DNA from: an uncultured Polaromonas sp.
GTDB lineage: Bacteria; Pseudomonadota; Gammaproteobacteria; Burkholderiales; Burkholderiaceae_C
NCBI GenBank assembly: GCA_937863225.1
Contig: CALMEI010000020.1
Span: forward strand, 1 to 46,667
Length of the DNA: 46,667 nucleotides
Direction: 5' to 3'
Of this stretch, positions 1 to 8,338 are shown piece by piece. The translations under genes were made by a program, and so were the position numbers. The notes under the pieces are model-generated. The model did not search any database, was not told the DNA's origin, and saw only the letters and a list, made by a program, of their open reading frames with translations. Position 1 is the stretch's first letter, and each line of letters starts with the position of its first letter.

Positions 1-26
1 TTCACCATCATCATTTAAGGAATCAT

Positions 27-1220
27 ATGAACACTCCATCACGTCGCCAAGTTTTATCGCAAAGTGCTGCACTGATTGGCGCTGCCAGCACTGGAATCGG
101 AATTACACAGCAAGCCCAAGCACAAACAGGCAAGTTACGCGTGGGTTTGATGCTGCCCTACACGGGCACATTTGCTCAATTGGGTGTGGCGATTGAAAAC
201 GGATTTCGCATGGCCATCAACGACCAAGGCGGTAAATTAGGCGGACGTGAAATCGAATATTTCAAAGTCGATGATGAGTCTGAGCCATCCAAGGGCATTG
301 AAAACGCCAATAAATTGGTTCAACGCGATAAAGTCGATGTGCTCATTGGCACTGTGCACTCTGGTGTTCAAATGGGCATTCACAAAGTAGCCCGTGATAC
401 TGGCGTTCTGAGCTTGATTCCTAACGCAGGTGTGCATGTTGCCACCCGCGCACAATGTGCTCCAAATGTGTTTCGCACATCATTCAGCAATTCTCAGCCT
501 ACACGTGCACTGGGTGCAACCATGGTGGCCAAAGGTCACAAAAAAGCCGTTTGGATCACATGGAAATATGCAGCGGGTGACGAGGCATTTGAAGGCTTTA
601 AAGAAGGTTACTTGGCAGCAGGTGGAACCATTGTGAAAGAGATGGGTTTACCGTTTCCGAATGTGGAATTTCAAGCATTGCTTACAGAAATTGCAGCATT
701 GAAGCCAGATGCTGTCGCTTGTTTCTTTGCCGGTGGTGGTGCTGCCAAATTCATGAGAGACTATGCTGCTGCTGGCTTGCAAGGCAAAATTCCACTCTAC
801 GGTTCAGGCTTTTTGACTGAAGGCGTGATTGATGCCGCTGGACCCGCAGCAAATGGCGTGATTACCACCATGCACTATGCCGATGGTTTGGACAATCCAC
901 GAAATAAAGCATTTCGTTTGGCCTACGCTAAAACTTTCAAAATGCAGCCCGACGTGTATGCGGTGCAAGGCTACGACACGGGCTTGTTATTGATTCAAGG
1001 TATGAATGCGGTCAAAGGCGATGTCAATAACAAGGTTGCACTCTACAAAGCGATGGAATCTGCCACGATTGACAGCCCACGTGGCAAATGGACCATGAGC
1101 AAAGCACACAACCCTGTGCAAGACATTTATTTGCGTGTGGTTGAAAACAAAGAAAACAAGGTCATCGGAGTAGCTGCCAAAGCCTTGGCAGATTCGGGTG
1201 TTGGCTGCAAGATGTCTTGA
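27..1220 (+). CDS. livK: Branched-chain amino acid type ABC transporter, periplasmic substrate-binding protein
   Basis: 397 residues. The N-terminus carries a twin-arginine type export signal (SRRQVL near residues 5-10), a hydrophobic stretch and an AQA-type cleavage site around residue 33, so the mature protein should be periplasmic. The rest fits the type I periplasmic binding fold of the LivK/Peripla_BP_6 family: it opens with LRVGLMLPYTGTFAQLG, has a central GTVHSGV segment, and is of normal family length. An AAGGA ribosome site lies just before the ATG. It is the first gene of a five-gene importer (binding protein, two permeases, two ATPases) on the same strand. The ligand cannot be read from sequence; members of this family bind amino acids, amides, aromatic acids or urea. 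The family call is firm, the substrate unknown. Confidence 0.9.
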   Translation: MNTPSRRQVLSQSAALIGAASTGIGITQQAQAQTGKLRVGLMLPYTGTFAQLGVAIENGFRMAINDQGGKLGGREIEYFKVDDESEPSKGIENANKLVQRDKVDVLIGTVHSGVQMGIHKVARDTGVLSLIPNAGVHVATRAQCAPNVFRTSFSNSQPTRALGATMVAKGHKKAVWITWKYAAGDEAFEGFKEGYLAAGGTIVKEMGLPFPNVEFQALLTEIAALKPDAVACFFAGGGAAKFMRDYAAAGLQGKIPLYGSGFLTEGVIDAAGPAANGVITTMHYADGLDNPRNKAFRLAYAKTFKMQPDVYAVQGYDTGLLLIQGMNAVKGDVNNKVALYKAMESATIDSPRGKWTMSKAHNPVQDIYLRVVENKENKVIGVAAKALADSGVGCKMS

Positions 1221-1288
1221 TTTCGTCGGTATACCCAACACATTAAATCGTTAACCATGCATTCCAGAACAGCTTAGATTTGCAAGGC

Positions 1289-2152
1289 ATGGATTTCGTT
1301 ACTTTTCTCATTCAGCTGCTGAACAGCGTACAGTACGGACTGTTGCTGTTCATGCTTGCTGCAGGCTTGACACTGATCTTTGGCATCATGGGCGTGGTGA
1401 ATTTGGCGCATGGCAGCTTTTACATGGTGGGTGCGTATTTGGCTTATTCGCTGAGTCTCTATTTTTCTAGCCTGACCCTGGGAATTTTGGCTGGTTTGGT
1501 ATTGTCAGTGGTATTGGGTTTTGCCTTGGAATGGCTGTTATTTCGCCACTTTTACCACCGCGATCATTTGGATCAAGTGCTGTTGACTTTCGGCTTGATA
1601 TACATCTTTGAAGAATTGCGTTCTGTATTTTGGGGTGATGATGTGCATGGTGTGACGATTCCATTCGAACTCAACGCATCAATACCACTAACCGAAAACC
1701 TCGCCTACCCGGTTTACCGATTATTCATGTCTGCGGTGTGCATTGTCCTGGCTTATTTTTTATATTGGTTAATAGCCAAAACTCGTTTGGGCATGAAAAT
1801 CAGAGCAGGCGCTTTCAACAGCGAGATGACCGAGGCTTTGGGCATCAACATCAAATTGATACATGCGGTTGTTTTTGCACTGGGTGTTGGCTTGGCTGCT
1901 GTTGCTGGCATGATTTCAGCCCCGGTTTCGAGCGTCTACCCCAACATGGGTTCCCAAGTGCTCATCATGTGTTTTGTGGTGGTGGTGATTGGTGGAATAG
2001 GCTCAGTGCGGGGTGCATTTATTTCTGCCTTGTTGGTTGGCTTGGTGGACACATTTGGCAAAGTCTTATTGCCATCAATGTCCGGCATGTTGGTGTATAT
2101 GTTGATGGCCGCCGTCTTGCTGTGGAAGCCTGAAGGGTTGTTCAAATACTGA
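1289..2152 (+). CDS. livH: LivH-type inner-membrane permease
   Basis: About 287 residues, almost entirely hydrophobic with eight or so membrane segments. The family signature GIMGVVNLAHGSFYMVGAY lies near residues 35-55, as in LivH. It is one half of the membrane channel and pairs with the LivM protein downstream. The ATG at 1289 gives an N-terminus matching LivH proteins; an in-frame TTG at 1280 is an alternative, and neither has a convincing ribosome site. It follows the binding-protein gene by about 70 bp and belongs to the same operon. Confidence 0.88.
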   Translation: MDFVTFLIQLLNSVQYGLLLFMLAAGLTLIFGIMGVVNLAHGSFYMVGAYLAYSLSLYFSSLTLGILAGLVLSVVLGFALEWLLFRHFYHRDHLDQVLLTFGLIYIFEELRSVFWGDDVHGVTIPFELNASIPLTENLAYPVYRLFMSAVCIVLAYFLYWLIAKTRLGMKIRAGAFNSEMTEALGINIKLIHAVVFALGVGLAAVAGMISAPVSSVYPNMGSQVLIMCFVVVVIGGIGSVRGAFISALLVGLVDTFGKVLLPSMSGMLVYMLMAAVLLWKPEGLFKY

Positions 2153-2243
2153 ACAAGATCACCAGTTAATGCGCCAACTATTCTGCTCATAAAAAAATTA
2201 TTTGTCACATTCTGTCATTTTCTGTCAACCGAATTAAACATAC

Positions 2244-3287
2244 ATGAGCGCACCCAAATCCAACCTCGAAATATTGCCACGAAGTGTGCAAGTTGGTTTG
2301 GTATTTGGCCTAATGGCGTTGCTTGCATTCCCATTTGTAGGCAGCCAGTTTTATATGGACATGGTGACGCGCATGATGATCATGGCGATATTTGCCATGA
2401 GCTTGGATTTGCTGCAAGGTGTGACAGGTTTGGTGTCTTTGGGACATGCGGCATATTTCGGCTTGGCGGGTTATGCGTTGGCATTTTTGACGCCACAAAA
2501 TGAAGCGGTGAGTTTATGGTGGACTTTGCCTGTATCGGTATTCGCATCGGCTTTGGCGGCCTTCATCATCGGCATTTTTGTGGTGCGCACACACGGTATC
2601 TACTTCATCATGGTCACGATGGCGTTTGCCCAAATGGTTTTCTATTTGTTTTTTGATAACAAAACATTGGGTGGCTCAGATGGTTTGTATATCAACTTCA
2701 AACCAAGCACCGTCATTGCGGGTATGAATTGGTTTGATTTAGATAACAAAACCACTTTTTACTATTTCACTTTGGTGTTTGTCATTTCTGTTTACTTCTT
2801 TTTACGTAGATTATTGTGGAGTCCGTTTGGCAGGGCATTGGCCGGAATTCGTGTGAATGAACACCGCATGCGTGCGGTTGGGTTTGCGACGTTCAGCTAC
2901 AAACTCACCGCCTTCACGTTAGCAGGTGGCCTGGCTGGTTTGGCGGGCTATTTATGGGGTGCTCAAAGCGGATACATCAACCCAGAGCTCATGGGCTTTC
3001 ACATGAGTGCGCACGCCATCATGATGATTATTTTGGGCGGCATGGGTAATTTCGCTGGCGCACTGGTGGGTGCTTTCACGTTTGAATACGTGCTGCACGT
3101 TTTCAAAGATTTGCCCTCAATAGAGCTGGCAGGACGCAGCATTTCACTTGGCAAACATTGGCAATTGTGGATGGGTAGCTTCATTGTTTTGGTGGTGTTG
3201 TTTGCCCCTCGTGGGTTGTTGGGTTTGTTCAGTTTCAAATCACGTCGCACCACAACGCCAATCCTTAAGAAAGAAAGCCATGACTGA
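2244..3287 (+). CDS. livM: LivM-type inner-membrane permease
   Basis: 347 residues with roughly nine or ten hydrophobic segments. It shows LivM features: SLDLLQGVTGLVSLGHAAYF in the first third, the FVVRTHGIYFIMVTMAFAQM block, and the cytoplasmic loop FGRALAGIRVNEHRMRAVGF that docks on the ATPases. It forms the second half of the channel with LivH. Its stop overlaps the start of the next gene by 8 bp, which indicates translational coupling with the ATPase. Confidence 0.9.
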   Translation: MSAPKSNLEILPRSVQVGLVFGLMALLAFPFVGSQFYMDMVTRMMIMAIFAMSLDLLQGVTGLVSLGHAAYFGLAGYALAFLTPQNEAVSLWWTLPVSVFASALAAFIIGIFVVRTHGIYFIMVTMAFAQMVFYLFFDNKTLGGSDGLYINFKPSTVIAGMNWFDLDNKTTFYYFTLVFVISVYFFLRRLLWSPFGRALAGIRVNEHRMRAVGFATFSYKLTAFTLAGGLAGLAGYLWGAQSGYINPELMGFHMSAHAIMMIILGGMGNFAGALVGAFTFEYVLHVFKDLPSIELAGRSISLGKHWQLWMGSFIVLVVLFAPRGLLGLFSFKSRRTTTPILKKESHD

Positions 3288-4062
3288 GCTACTATTAAGC
3301 GCTAAGGATTTGGTGAAACGCTTTGGTGGTTTGGCTGCGGTGAACCAAGTCTCTATCGATTTGTACCGCGGTCAAATTCATGCGGTAATTGGACCCAATG
3401 GTGCTGGCAAATCAACCTTAACCAATTTGTTGTCAGGCGATTTACCTTTAACTACCGGACAAATTACATTAAACGGCAAAGACATCTCAAAAGCCAGTCC
3501 TGAGCAAATCTCAAAATTGGGACTGGGGCGCAGCTACCAAAAAACCAACGTTTTTTTGCCATTTACGGTTTGGGACAATGTACGTTTGGCAGCGCAATCA
3601 CGTGATGCGCAGCTGGCGTGGAACCCAGTGCATTGGTTTCAAAATACACTCGATAGCACGCGTCAAACTGCTAGCAATGATGCTGCGAGAGCTGCTATTC
3701 AATTATGCAAACTTGAAAACCAAACCCACACTGTGGCCAGCAACATGAGCCATGGTGAGCAACGTCAACTGGAAATTGCCATGACTTTGACCACACAACC
3801 TCAAGTGCTTTTATTGGATGAACCACTGGCAGGCATGGGCGTAGCCGAAGCTGAACGCATGATTGAATTGTTACACCAGTTGAAAAGAGACCATGCCATT
3901 CTTTTGGTGGAGCATGACATGGATGCCGTGTTCGCACTGGCCGACCGCTTGACCGTCATGGTTAATGGCCAAGTGATTGCCAGCGATACGCCAGCCAACA
4001 TCCGTGCCGATGCCGCAGTGCAAGCCGCCTATTTGGGCGAAGAAGTGACAGAAGGCGCCTAA
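3280..4062 (+). CDS. livG: LivG-type ABC ATPase
   Basis: 260 residues from the ATG at 3280, which overlaps the livM stop. An upstream in-frame extension to 3148 lies inside livM and is not credible. Walker A is GPNGAGKST, the signature loop is MSHGEQRQLEIAMTL (SHGE in place of SGGE), Walker B is VLLLDEPLAGM, and the switch His sits in VEHDMD. It has the LivG-specific long helical insert with GRSYQKTNVF. It powers the LivH/LivM channel with LivF. The next gene begins 2 bp after its stop. Confidence 0.92.
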   Translation: MTELLLSAKDLVKRFGGLAAVNQVSIDLYRGQIHAVIGPNGAGKSTLTNLLSGDLPLTTGQITLNGKDISKASPEQISKLGLGRSYQKTNVFLPFTVWDNVRLAAQSRDAQLAWNPVHWFQNTLDSTRQTASNDAARAAIQLCKLENQTHTVASNMSHGEQRQLEIAMTLTTQPQVLLLDEPLAGMGVAEAERMIELLHQLKRDHAILLVEHDMDAVFALADRLTVMVNGQVIASDTPANIRADAAVQAAYLGEEVTEGA

Positions 4063-4063
4063 C

Positions 4064-4828
4064 ATGTCTAACACGCATGTCGCAGAAAAGGCCACCGATA
4101 CCCTGATTCAGGTTGAAGGTCTCAACACGTATTACGGTGCCAGTCATATTTTGCGTGGCATTGATTTCAGCGTGCATCGTGGCGAAACCATCGGCTTGAT
4201 GGGTCGCAACGGCATGGGCAAAAGCACCTTGCTGAAAAGCATCATGGGTTTGGTCAAACCCAGCAGTGGCCATGTCCACATCATGGGTCACAACATGACC
4301 GCAGCTGCGCCCTACAAAATTGCACAAATGGGGATAGCCTATGTGCCGGAAGGACGCGGCATATTTGGTAGCTTAAGTGTGACCGAAAACCTCATCATGT
4401 CTGCACGCCCTGGAACAACCCCCGCTGCCCAAGCACGGGCTCTATTGGGACAAGATTGGCATTACGATAAAGTGCTAGAAACCTTTCCACGGTTGAAAGA
4501 ACGTCTCAAGCATGGAGGGCAACAACTGTCTGGTGGAGAGCAACAAATGCTAACCATTGGACGTGCTTTGATGACCAACCCGGATGTGTTAATTTTGGAT
4601 GAAGCCACTGAAGGTTTGGCCCCACTGATTGCGCGCGAAATTTGGCACATCTGTGACGTCATACGACAAAGCGGCATCAGCAGCATCATTGTCGATAAAA
4701 ATTGGAAGCACGTGACACAAATCACCGACAGAAACGTGATATTGGTCAAAGGCCAAATCGTGTTTAAAGGCAGCTCAACTGAATTGTTAGCCCAACCCGA
4801 ATTACTCACCCAGCATTTAGGCGTGTAA
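4064..4828 (+). CDS. livF: LivF-type ABC ATPase
   Basis: 254 residues. Walker A is GRNGMGKST, signature LSGGEQQMLTIGRAL, Walker B VLILDEATEGLAP. After Walker B it reads SSIIVDKNWKHV where most LivF proteins have VEQN, so the usual switch His/Gln region is altered (Asp-Lys-Asn); some LivF subfamilies carry this variant. It is the last gene of the importer operon, starting 2 bp after livG. The hopanoid genes follow on the same strand after about 75 bp. Confidence 0.9.
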   Translation: MSNTHVAEKATDTLIQVEGLNTYYGASHILRGIDFSVHRGETIGLMGRNGMGKSTLLKSIMGLVKPSSGHVHIMGHNMTAAAPYKIAQMGIAYVPEGRGIFGSLSVTENLIMSARPGTTPAAQARALLGQDWHYDKVLETFPRLKERLKHGGQQLSGGEQQMLTIGRALMTNPDVLILDEATEGLAPLIAREIWHICDVIRQSGISSIIVDKNWKHVTQITDRNVILVKGQIVFKGSSTELLAQPELLTQHLGV

Positions 4829-4902
4829 AACTCGGTCACCCACTCACCTTCCGACCAGCAAGCACAACAGCGTAAGTTCAAGCCACGCATACAATTGTGG
4901 CC

Positions 4903-5763
4903 ATGACAGCCGCTTCGTCCTCCCCTATTCAGCACTACGAAAACTTTCCTGTTGCATCTTGGCTGTGTCCTGCTCATTTGCGGCCTGCAGTGGTCGCCAT
5001 TTACCATTTTGCGCGAACAGCAGATGACATTGCCGATGAAGGCAGCGCCAGTGCACAAGAACGCTTAGATGATTTAGCGGCTTACCGCGCTGATTTGCTC
5101 GCTGTACAAAATAACCGTATTGAGGACATGGCAATATCAGACCGTTGGCCATCTGTCTTTGTGCCTCTGCAAACAACCATTTCACAATTCAACTTACCTG
5201 AACCGTTGTTGAGCAATCTACTCAGCGCATTTGAGCAAGACATTCGTAAAACACGTGATAAAGAAGGCTACGCCAGCGAAACCGAATTGTTGGACTACTG
5301 TGCCCTATCAGCCAACCCGATTGGACGCTTGTTATTGCATTTGTATGACATCCAAGATGCTGACGCTTTGCGCATGAGCGACCACATCTGCACCGCTTTG
5401 CAACTCATCAATTTTTGGCAAGATTTGAGTCAAGATATCCCACGCGGCAGAATCTATTTGCCTGTCAATTCATGCACTCAATTTGGTGTGGACAGAATTG
5501 ATTTAATCAATTTGAATCAAACCCAAAATGCTACCAATTTAATAGCATACCAGGCAATGAATGCGATGGCTACAATGCAAAAAGGCATGCAATTAGTGCA
5601 CATCATACCTGGCCGTGCTGGGTGGGAGCTGCGTTTTGTCATCCAAGGCGGGCTGCGCATCCTGGACAAAATCAAAGCACTGGATTATGCATTGCTGGTG
5701 AAGCGCCCAAAGTTGACAAAGCTGGATTATCTTGTGATTGCGTGGCGGACACTTTGGATGTAA
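4903..5763 (+). CDS. hpnC: HpnC, hydroxysqualene synthase family
   Basis: About 286 residues of the all-helical squalene/phytoene synthase fold. The first Asp-rich motif is ARTADDIADEG (near residue 45), the second is NFWQDLSQDIPRGRIYLP; both bind the Mg-diphosphate of the substrate. HpnC converts presqualene diphosphate (made by HpnD) to hydroxysqualene, which HpnE reduces to squalene. ATG 4903 was chosen; a GTG two codons upstream is possible and no clear ribosome site decides. A copy of the dispersed repeat (5529-5574) lies in frame in the C-terminal third and encodes ATNLIAYQAMNAMAT, just before the conserved PGRAGWELR block. The overall length stays normal for the family, so the repeat seems to replace rather than extend local sequence. 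Confidence 0.9.
   Translation: MTAASSSPIQHYENFPVASWLCPAHLRPAVVAIYHFARTADDIADEGSASAQERLDDLAAYRADLLAVQNNRIEDMAISDRWPSVFVPLQTTISQFNLPEPLLSNLLSAFEQDIRKTRDKEGYASETELLDYCALSANPIGRLLLHLYDIQDADALRMSDHICTALQLINFWQDLSQDIPRGRIYLPVNSCTQFGVDRIDLINLNQTQNATNLIAYQAMNAMATMQKGMQLVHIIPGRAGWELRFVIQGGLRILDKIKALDYALLVKRPKLTKLDYLVIAWRTLWM
5529..5574 (-). repeat. Dispersed ~46-bp repeat, copy A (inside hpnC)
   Basis: Reverse-orientation copy. It reads TGCTAC..TTAATAGCA then AGGCAATGAATGCG and GGCTACA on the plus strand. By hand alignment it matches copy I (37401-37447) at about 37 of 46 positions. It sits in the same reading frame as copies H and I. The consensus would place a TAG stop here; this copy has CAG instead. 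Confidence 0.7.
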
Positions 5764-5785
5764 CAAAATATATAGCTATATTGGC

Positions 5786-5830
5786 CATAGATGGCGTATT
5801 TATTTCCTATATTGCTATTATATTCATAGC
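5786..5830 (+). repeat. Dispersed ~46-bp repeat, copy B (after hpnC)
   Basis: Forward copy with GGCGTATTTATT, CCTATATTGCTATTA and terminal ATAGC. It begins 23 bp after the hpnC stop. It is a direct repeat of copy C (7312-7356), and together they bracket the unknown gene 6062-7288. Confidence 0.85.
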
Positions 5831-5950
5831 GTTTATTTGCCACGCAATATGGCTTACCTCCACCGCTCACCCCTGCAGGGTAATTGTGGCGCATACATTA
5901 GATCGTTAGTTTCCAAATAATGCGTCAACTAGCAGAGACAATGAGATTGA

Positions 5951-6018
5951 GGTCAGATTCCAATTCAGGACAATTTATGATTCGGCGGACAACCAAATCA
6001 CATTGAAATTGGATTCTG
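5951..6018. repeat. REP-like inverted pair upstream of the unknown gene
   Basis: The arm CAGATTCCAATTCA (5954-5967) is nearly the reverse complement of TGAAATTGGATTCTG (6004-6018), with 36 bp between. The outer flanks GGT and CCCCC extend a GGTCAGA/TCTGCCCC pattern typical of REP elements built on an AAATTGGA-TCTG core. It lies in the 298-bp gap between hpnC and the next gene. The rest of the gap holds repeat copy B and AT-rich sequence with no gene I can support. Confidence 0.55.
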
Positions 6019-6037
6019 CCCCCGATATCTGTATACT
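6009..6037 (+). promoter_or_regulatory. Likely sigma-70 promoter of the unknown gene at 6062
   Basis: TTGGAT (6009-6014) and TATACT (6032-6037) are 17 bp apart and end 24 bp before the ATG. The -35 hexamer lies within the right arm of the inverted pair 5951-6018, so any protein or structure at that pair would affect it. This suggests the inserted gene has its own promoter rather than relying on hpnC. Confidence 0.5.
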
Positions 6038-6061
6038 GAATTTCAAATAAATTTAGAATCT

Positions 6062-7288
6062 ATGAATAATTCGCAAAATTCTTCACCCAAAGAACCACTT
6101 TTCACGGTGCAACTGCTCGAAAATGGAGGAGGATTTTCACCTAAATCGATTGATCAAATTAATACTTTTATTCAAACTGAAGTATCTTTTTGGTCTTGGT
6201 TGCCACATAGTCAAAACCATGTAGTTGCAATTCGTAATGGATTAAATAATTTAAATCATATAGTTAATTTAGTGAATCAAGCTAGGCTAAATATCGATGC
6301 TAATCCAACCCAATATCAAAATAATTTAACCGAAATACAAAATTTCATTCGTAGTACTTTTCTAGATTTAAAGCTTCCACACAGCAGTTCAACACTAGGA
6401 AAGCGTATTGAAGCGTTCAAAATGGAACAGAACGCAGAAGGTGCAAGTTATTTTGCCAGCGTATTTTGCCCACCACCTCAAGGTCATCATATACAACCGC
6501 TGACTATATTTGCTTGGCATGGACTTGTTGAGGGTTTGATAGAAAAATTTAACATTATTCAAACATCCCCTAAGGGACGAAAAAATTCAGCAGAAGCTGC
6601 ATACGAGCAGTTGAAAGGTAAAACAGAAGTATTATTAAATGATAAAACGAATGCATATGAACATTTGCACCGTAATTTTGCATCGATAACTGAAAGAATT
6701 AATTTAGCATCAAATGAACAAATTACAAACTTTGATGATGCTCAGAAAGACAGAATCACGACTTTTGCAAATCTTTTAGAGTCACATAACAAAGAATTAG
6801 CCGCTTTAAGGACTACTTTTCGTGAAGAGTTAGCACTCCGCGCGCCTGCCGATTATTGGGAAACAAAACGCAAGAAACATACGAGGAATGCATGGATAAC
6901 TGGCATCATTTCATTTCTAAGTATTGGCGCATCAGGTTTAGGTTTGTATTGGCTAATTGGTAATTTGCTGAAAAACACAACTGCGACTTTAACCCCAGAC
7001 AGTTGGCGAGTCGCATTCTTAGCACTAGCAGGATTATTTGCTATCTGGGCTGTACGTTTAATTGTCCGGATGTTTCTAAGCAATCTTCATCTTGCTTCAG
7101 ATGCCGATGAGCGCGTTGTAATGGTGAAAACTTACCTGTCCTTGATTGAAGGCGATCAACTATCCTCAATTGAAGACCGACAATTAATTCTTAAAGCGCT
7201 TTTTCGCCCTTCGACAGATGGAATTGTCAAAGATGAAGGTATCCCGCCGTCATTTTTAGAATTTGTATCTCGCAGTTCTAAAAGCTAA
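6062..7288 (+). CDS. Unknown membrane-anchored coiled-coil protein (DUF6161-like) inside the hopanoid cluster
   Basis: 408 residues. The first ~260 are soluble and mostly helical, with a long charged helical stretch (about 185-265) likely to form a coiled coil. Two membrane segments follow (about residues 275-300 and 315-340), then a cytoplasm-type tail of about 60 residues containing SNLHLASDADERVVMVKTYL and FRPSTDGIVKDEG. That tail resembles the family I know as DUF6161, whose function is undescribed; the match is from memory. The gene is clearly more AT-rich, with many AAT/TTA/ATT codons, than hpnC and hpnD on either side. It has its own candidate promoter and is bracketed by direct repeat copies B and C. 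All of this suggests insertion by transfer. No cleaved signal is seen, and no partner gene sits beside it. Confidence 0.7.
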   Translation: MNNSQNSSPKEPLFTVQLLENGGGFSPKSIDQINTFIQTEVSFWSWLPHSQNHVVAIRNGLNNLNHIVNLVNQARLNIDANPTQYQNNLTEIQNFIRSTFLDLKLPHSSSTLGKRIEAFKMEQNAEGASYFASVFCPPPQGHHIQPLTIFAWHGLVEGLIEKFNIIQTSPKGRKNSAEAAYEQLKGKTEVLLNDKTNAYEHLHRNFASITERINLASNEQITNFDDAQKDRITTFANLLESHNKELAALRTTFREELALRAPADYWETKRKKHTRNAWITGIISFLSIGASGLGLYWLIGNLLKNTTATLTPDSWRVAFLALAGLFAIWAVRLIVRMFLSNLHLASDADERVVMVKTYLSLIEGDQLSSIEDRQLILKALFRPSTDGIVKDEGIPPSFLEFVSRSSKS

Positions 7289-7311
7289 TTAAATCCAGAT
7301 TTAAATAAGCC

Positions 7312-7356
7312 TTAGCCTACGTATTTATTTCCTATAGTGCTATTATATTTGTAGCA
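7312..7356 (+). repeat. Dispersed ~46-bp repeat, copy C (before hpnD)
   Basis: Forward copy: TAGCCTACGTATTTATTTCC, then TATAGTGCTATTA and GTAGCA. It begins 24 bp after the stop of the unknown gene and shares with copy B the variant TATTTATTTCC, which the other copies lack. B and C are thus each other's closest relatives in the window. Confidence 0.85.
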
Positions 7357-7403
7357 TAAATGAGGGCTATTCCAGACAATAAATCGGTGTAACAATAGCA
7401 TCC

Positions 7404-8264
7404 ATGACCCCAGAGCAATATGTTCAAGACAAAGCCGCTTCGTCTGGTAGCAGTTTTTATTACGCCTTTCTTTTCTTACCACCAGAGCGACGCGCAGCCA
7501 TCACAGCGTTTTATGCGTTTTGCCGTGAGGTGGATGACGTGGTGGACGATGCGGTGGATATGGGCATCGCAGCCAAAAAGTTGGCTTGGTGGCAAGCTGA
7601 GGTCAATCAAACTTTTCATGACAAGCCCACACACCCTGTGATGCAAGCCTTGCTGCCCCATTGCAAAATATACGGCATTCAAGATCAACATTTACAAGCA
7701 GTAATTGATGGTTGCTTGATGGATTTGCAGCAAACAAGGTACTTGGACTACACCGATTTGCAACGCTATTGCCATTTGGTAGCCGGCGTGGTGGGTGAAG
7801 TGGCGGCCAAAATTTTTGGGCAAACCGACCCACAAACAACACAATACGCGCACAAATTGGGACAGGCTTTTCAGCTGACCAACATCATTCGTGATGTGGG
7901 TGAAGATGCGCGGCGTGGCCGAATATATTTGCCGATGTCTGAACTGAAGCAATTTGATGTGAAAGCGCATGAGCTGCTGAACTATTCCAAGTCCACAGCC
8001 ACAACCGATTTTGACCAGCGATTTCAAGCACTGATGCAATCACAAACGCAACGCGCTCACACACTTTATGACGATGCGATGCAACTGCTGCCGGCAGTGG
8101 ATTTTCGTGCACAAAAGCCAGGCCTGATGATGGCCAGTATTTACCGTTCGCTCCTGCGCAAAATTGAACAGGAACGATACCCCGTGTTGAACCAAAGAAC
8201 ACACCTCTCGCCGCTACGCAAACTGTGGTTGGCATGGAAAGTTCAGGCTTTAGGACGCGTCTAA
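7404..8264 (+). CDS. hpnD: HpnD, presqualene diphosphate synthase
   Basis: 286 residues. The first Asp-rich motif is FCREVDDVVDDAVD (near residues 40-53), the second NIIRDVGEDARRGRIYLP, both closer to the HpnD type than those of HpnC. HpnD joins two farnesyl diphosphates to presqualene diphosphate, the step before HpnC. The ATG at 7404 gives the family N-terminus (TPEQYVQDKAASSGSSFYYAF). The hpnC-hpnD spacing, normally a few bases in such clusters, is here about 1.6 kb because of the inserted gene. Confidence 0.93.
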   Translation: MTPEQYVQDKAASSGSSFYYAFLFLPPERRAAITAFYAFCREVDDVVDDAVDMGIAAKKLAWWQAEVNQTFHDKPTHPVMQALLPHCKIYGIQDQHLQAVIDGCLMDLQQTRYLDYTDLQRYCHLVAGVVGEVAAKIFGQTDPQTTQYAHKLGQAFQLTNIIRDVGEDARRGRIYLPMSELKQFDVKAHELLNYSKSTATTDFDQRFQALMQSQTQRAHTLYDDAMQLLPAVDFRAQKPGLMMASIYRSLLRKIEQERYPVLNQRTHLSPLRKLWLAWKVQALGRV

Positions 8265-8280
8265 CGTGATTTTATTAACT

Positions 8281-8330
8281 CCGTTCGTTTTGAGCCTGTC
8301 GAAAGGCTTCGACAAGTTCAGCCCGAACGG
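8281..8330. repeat. REP-type palindrome between hpnD and hpnE
   Basis: A 50-bp imperfect palindrome from CCGTTCG to CGAACGG, with inner perfect stem GTCGAA-AGGC-TTCGAC (8298-8313) and arms resembling GAGCCTGTCGAA / TTCGACAAGTTC. This element family is common in proteobacterial intergenic regions. It fills most of the 74-bp hpnD-hpnE gap, where it could form an mRNA hairpin that dampens read-through or protects upstream mRNA. Confidence 0.8.
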
Positions 8331-8338
8331 TACATATT

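Noticed and set aside
3660-3715. GCTAGCAATGATGC...GCTATTCAATTATGC in livG as a repeat copy
   Set aside because: No GGCGTATTTATTGCC half, and the encoded residues fit the normal LivG helical insert.
4462-5058. A 198-codon minus-strand frame across the livF-hpnC junction
   Set aside because: Cys/Ser-rich shadow of two well-supported genes.
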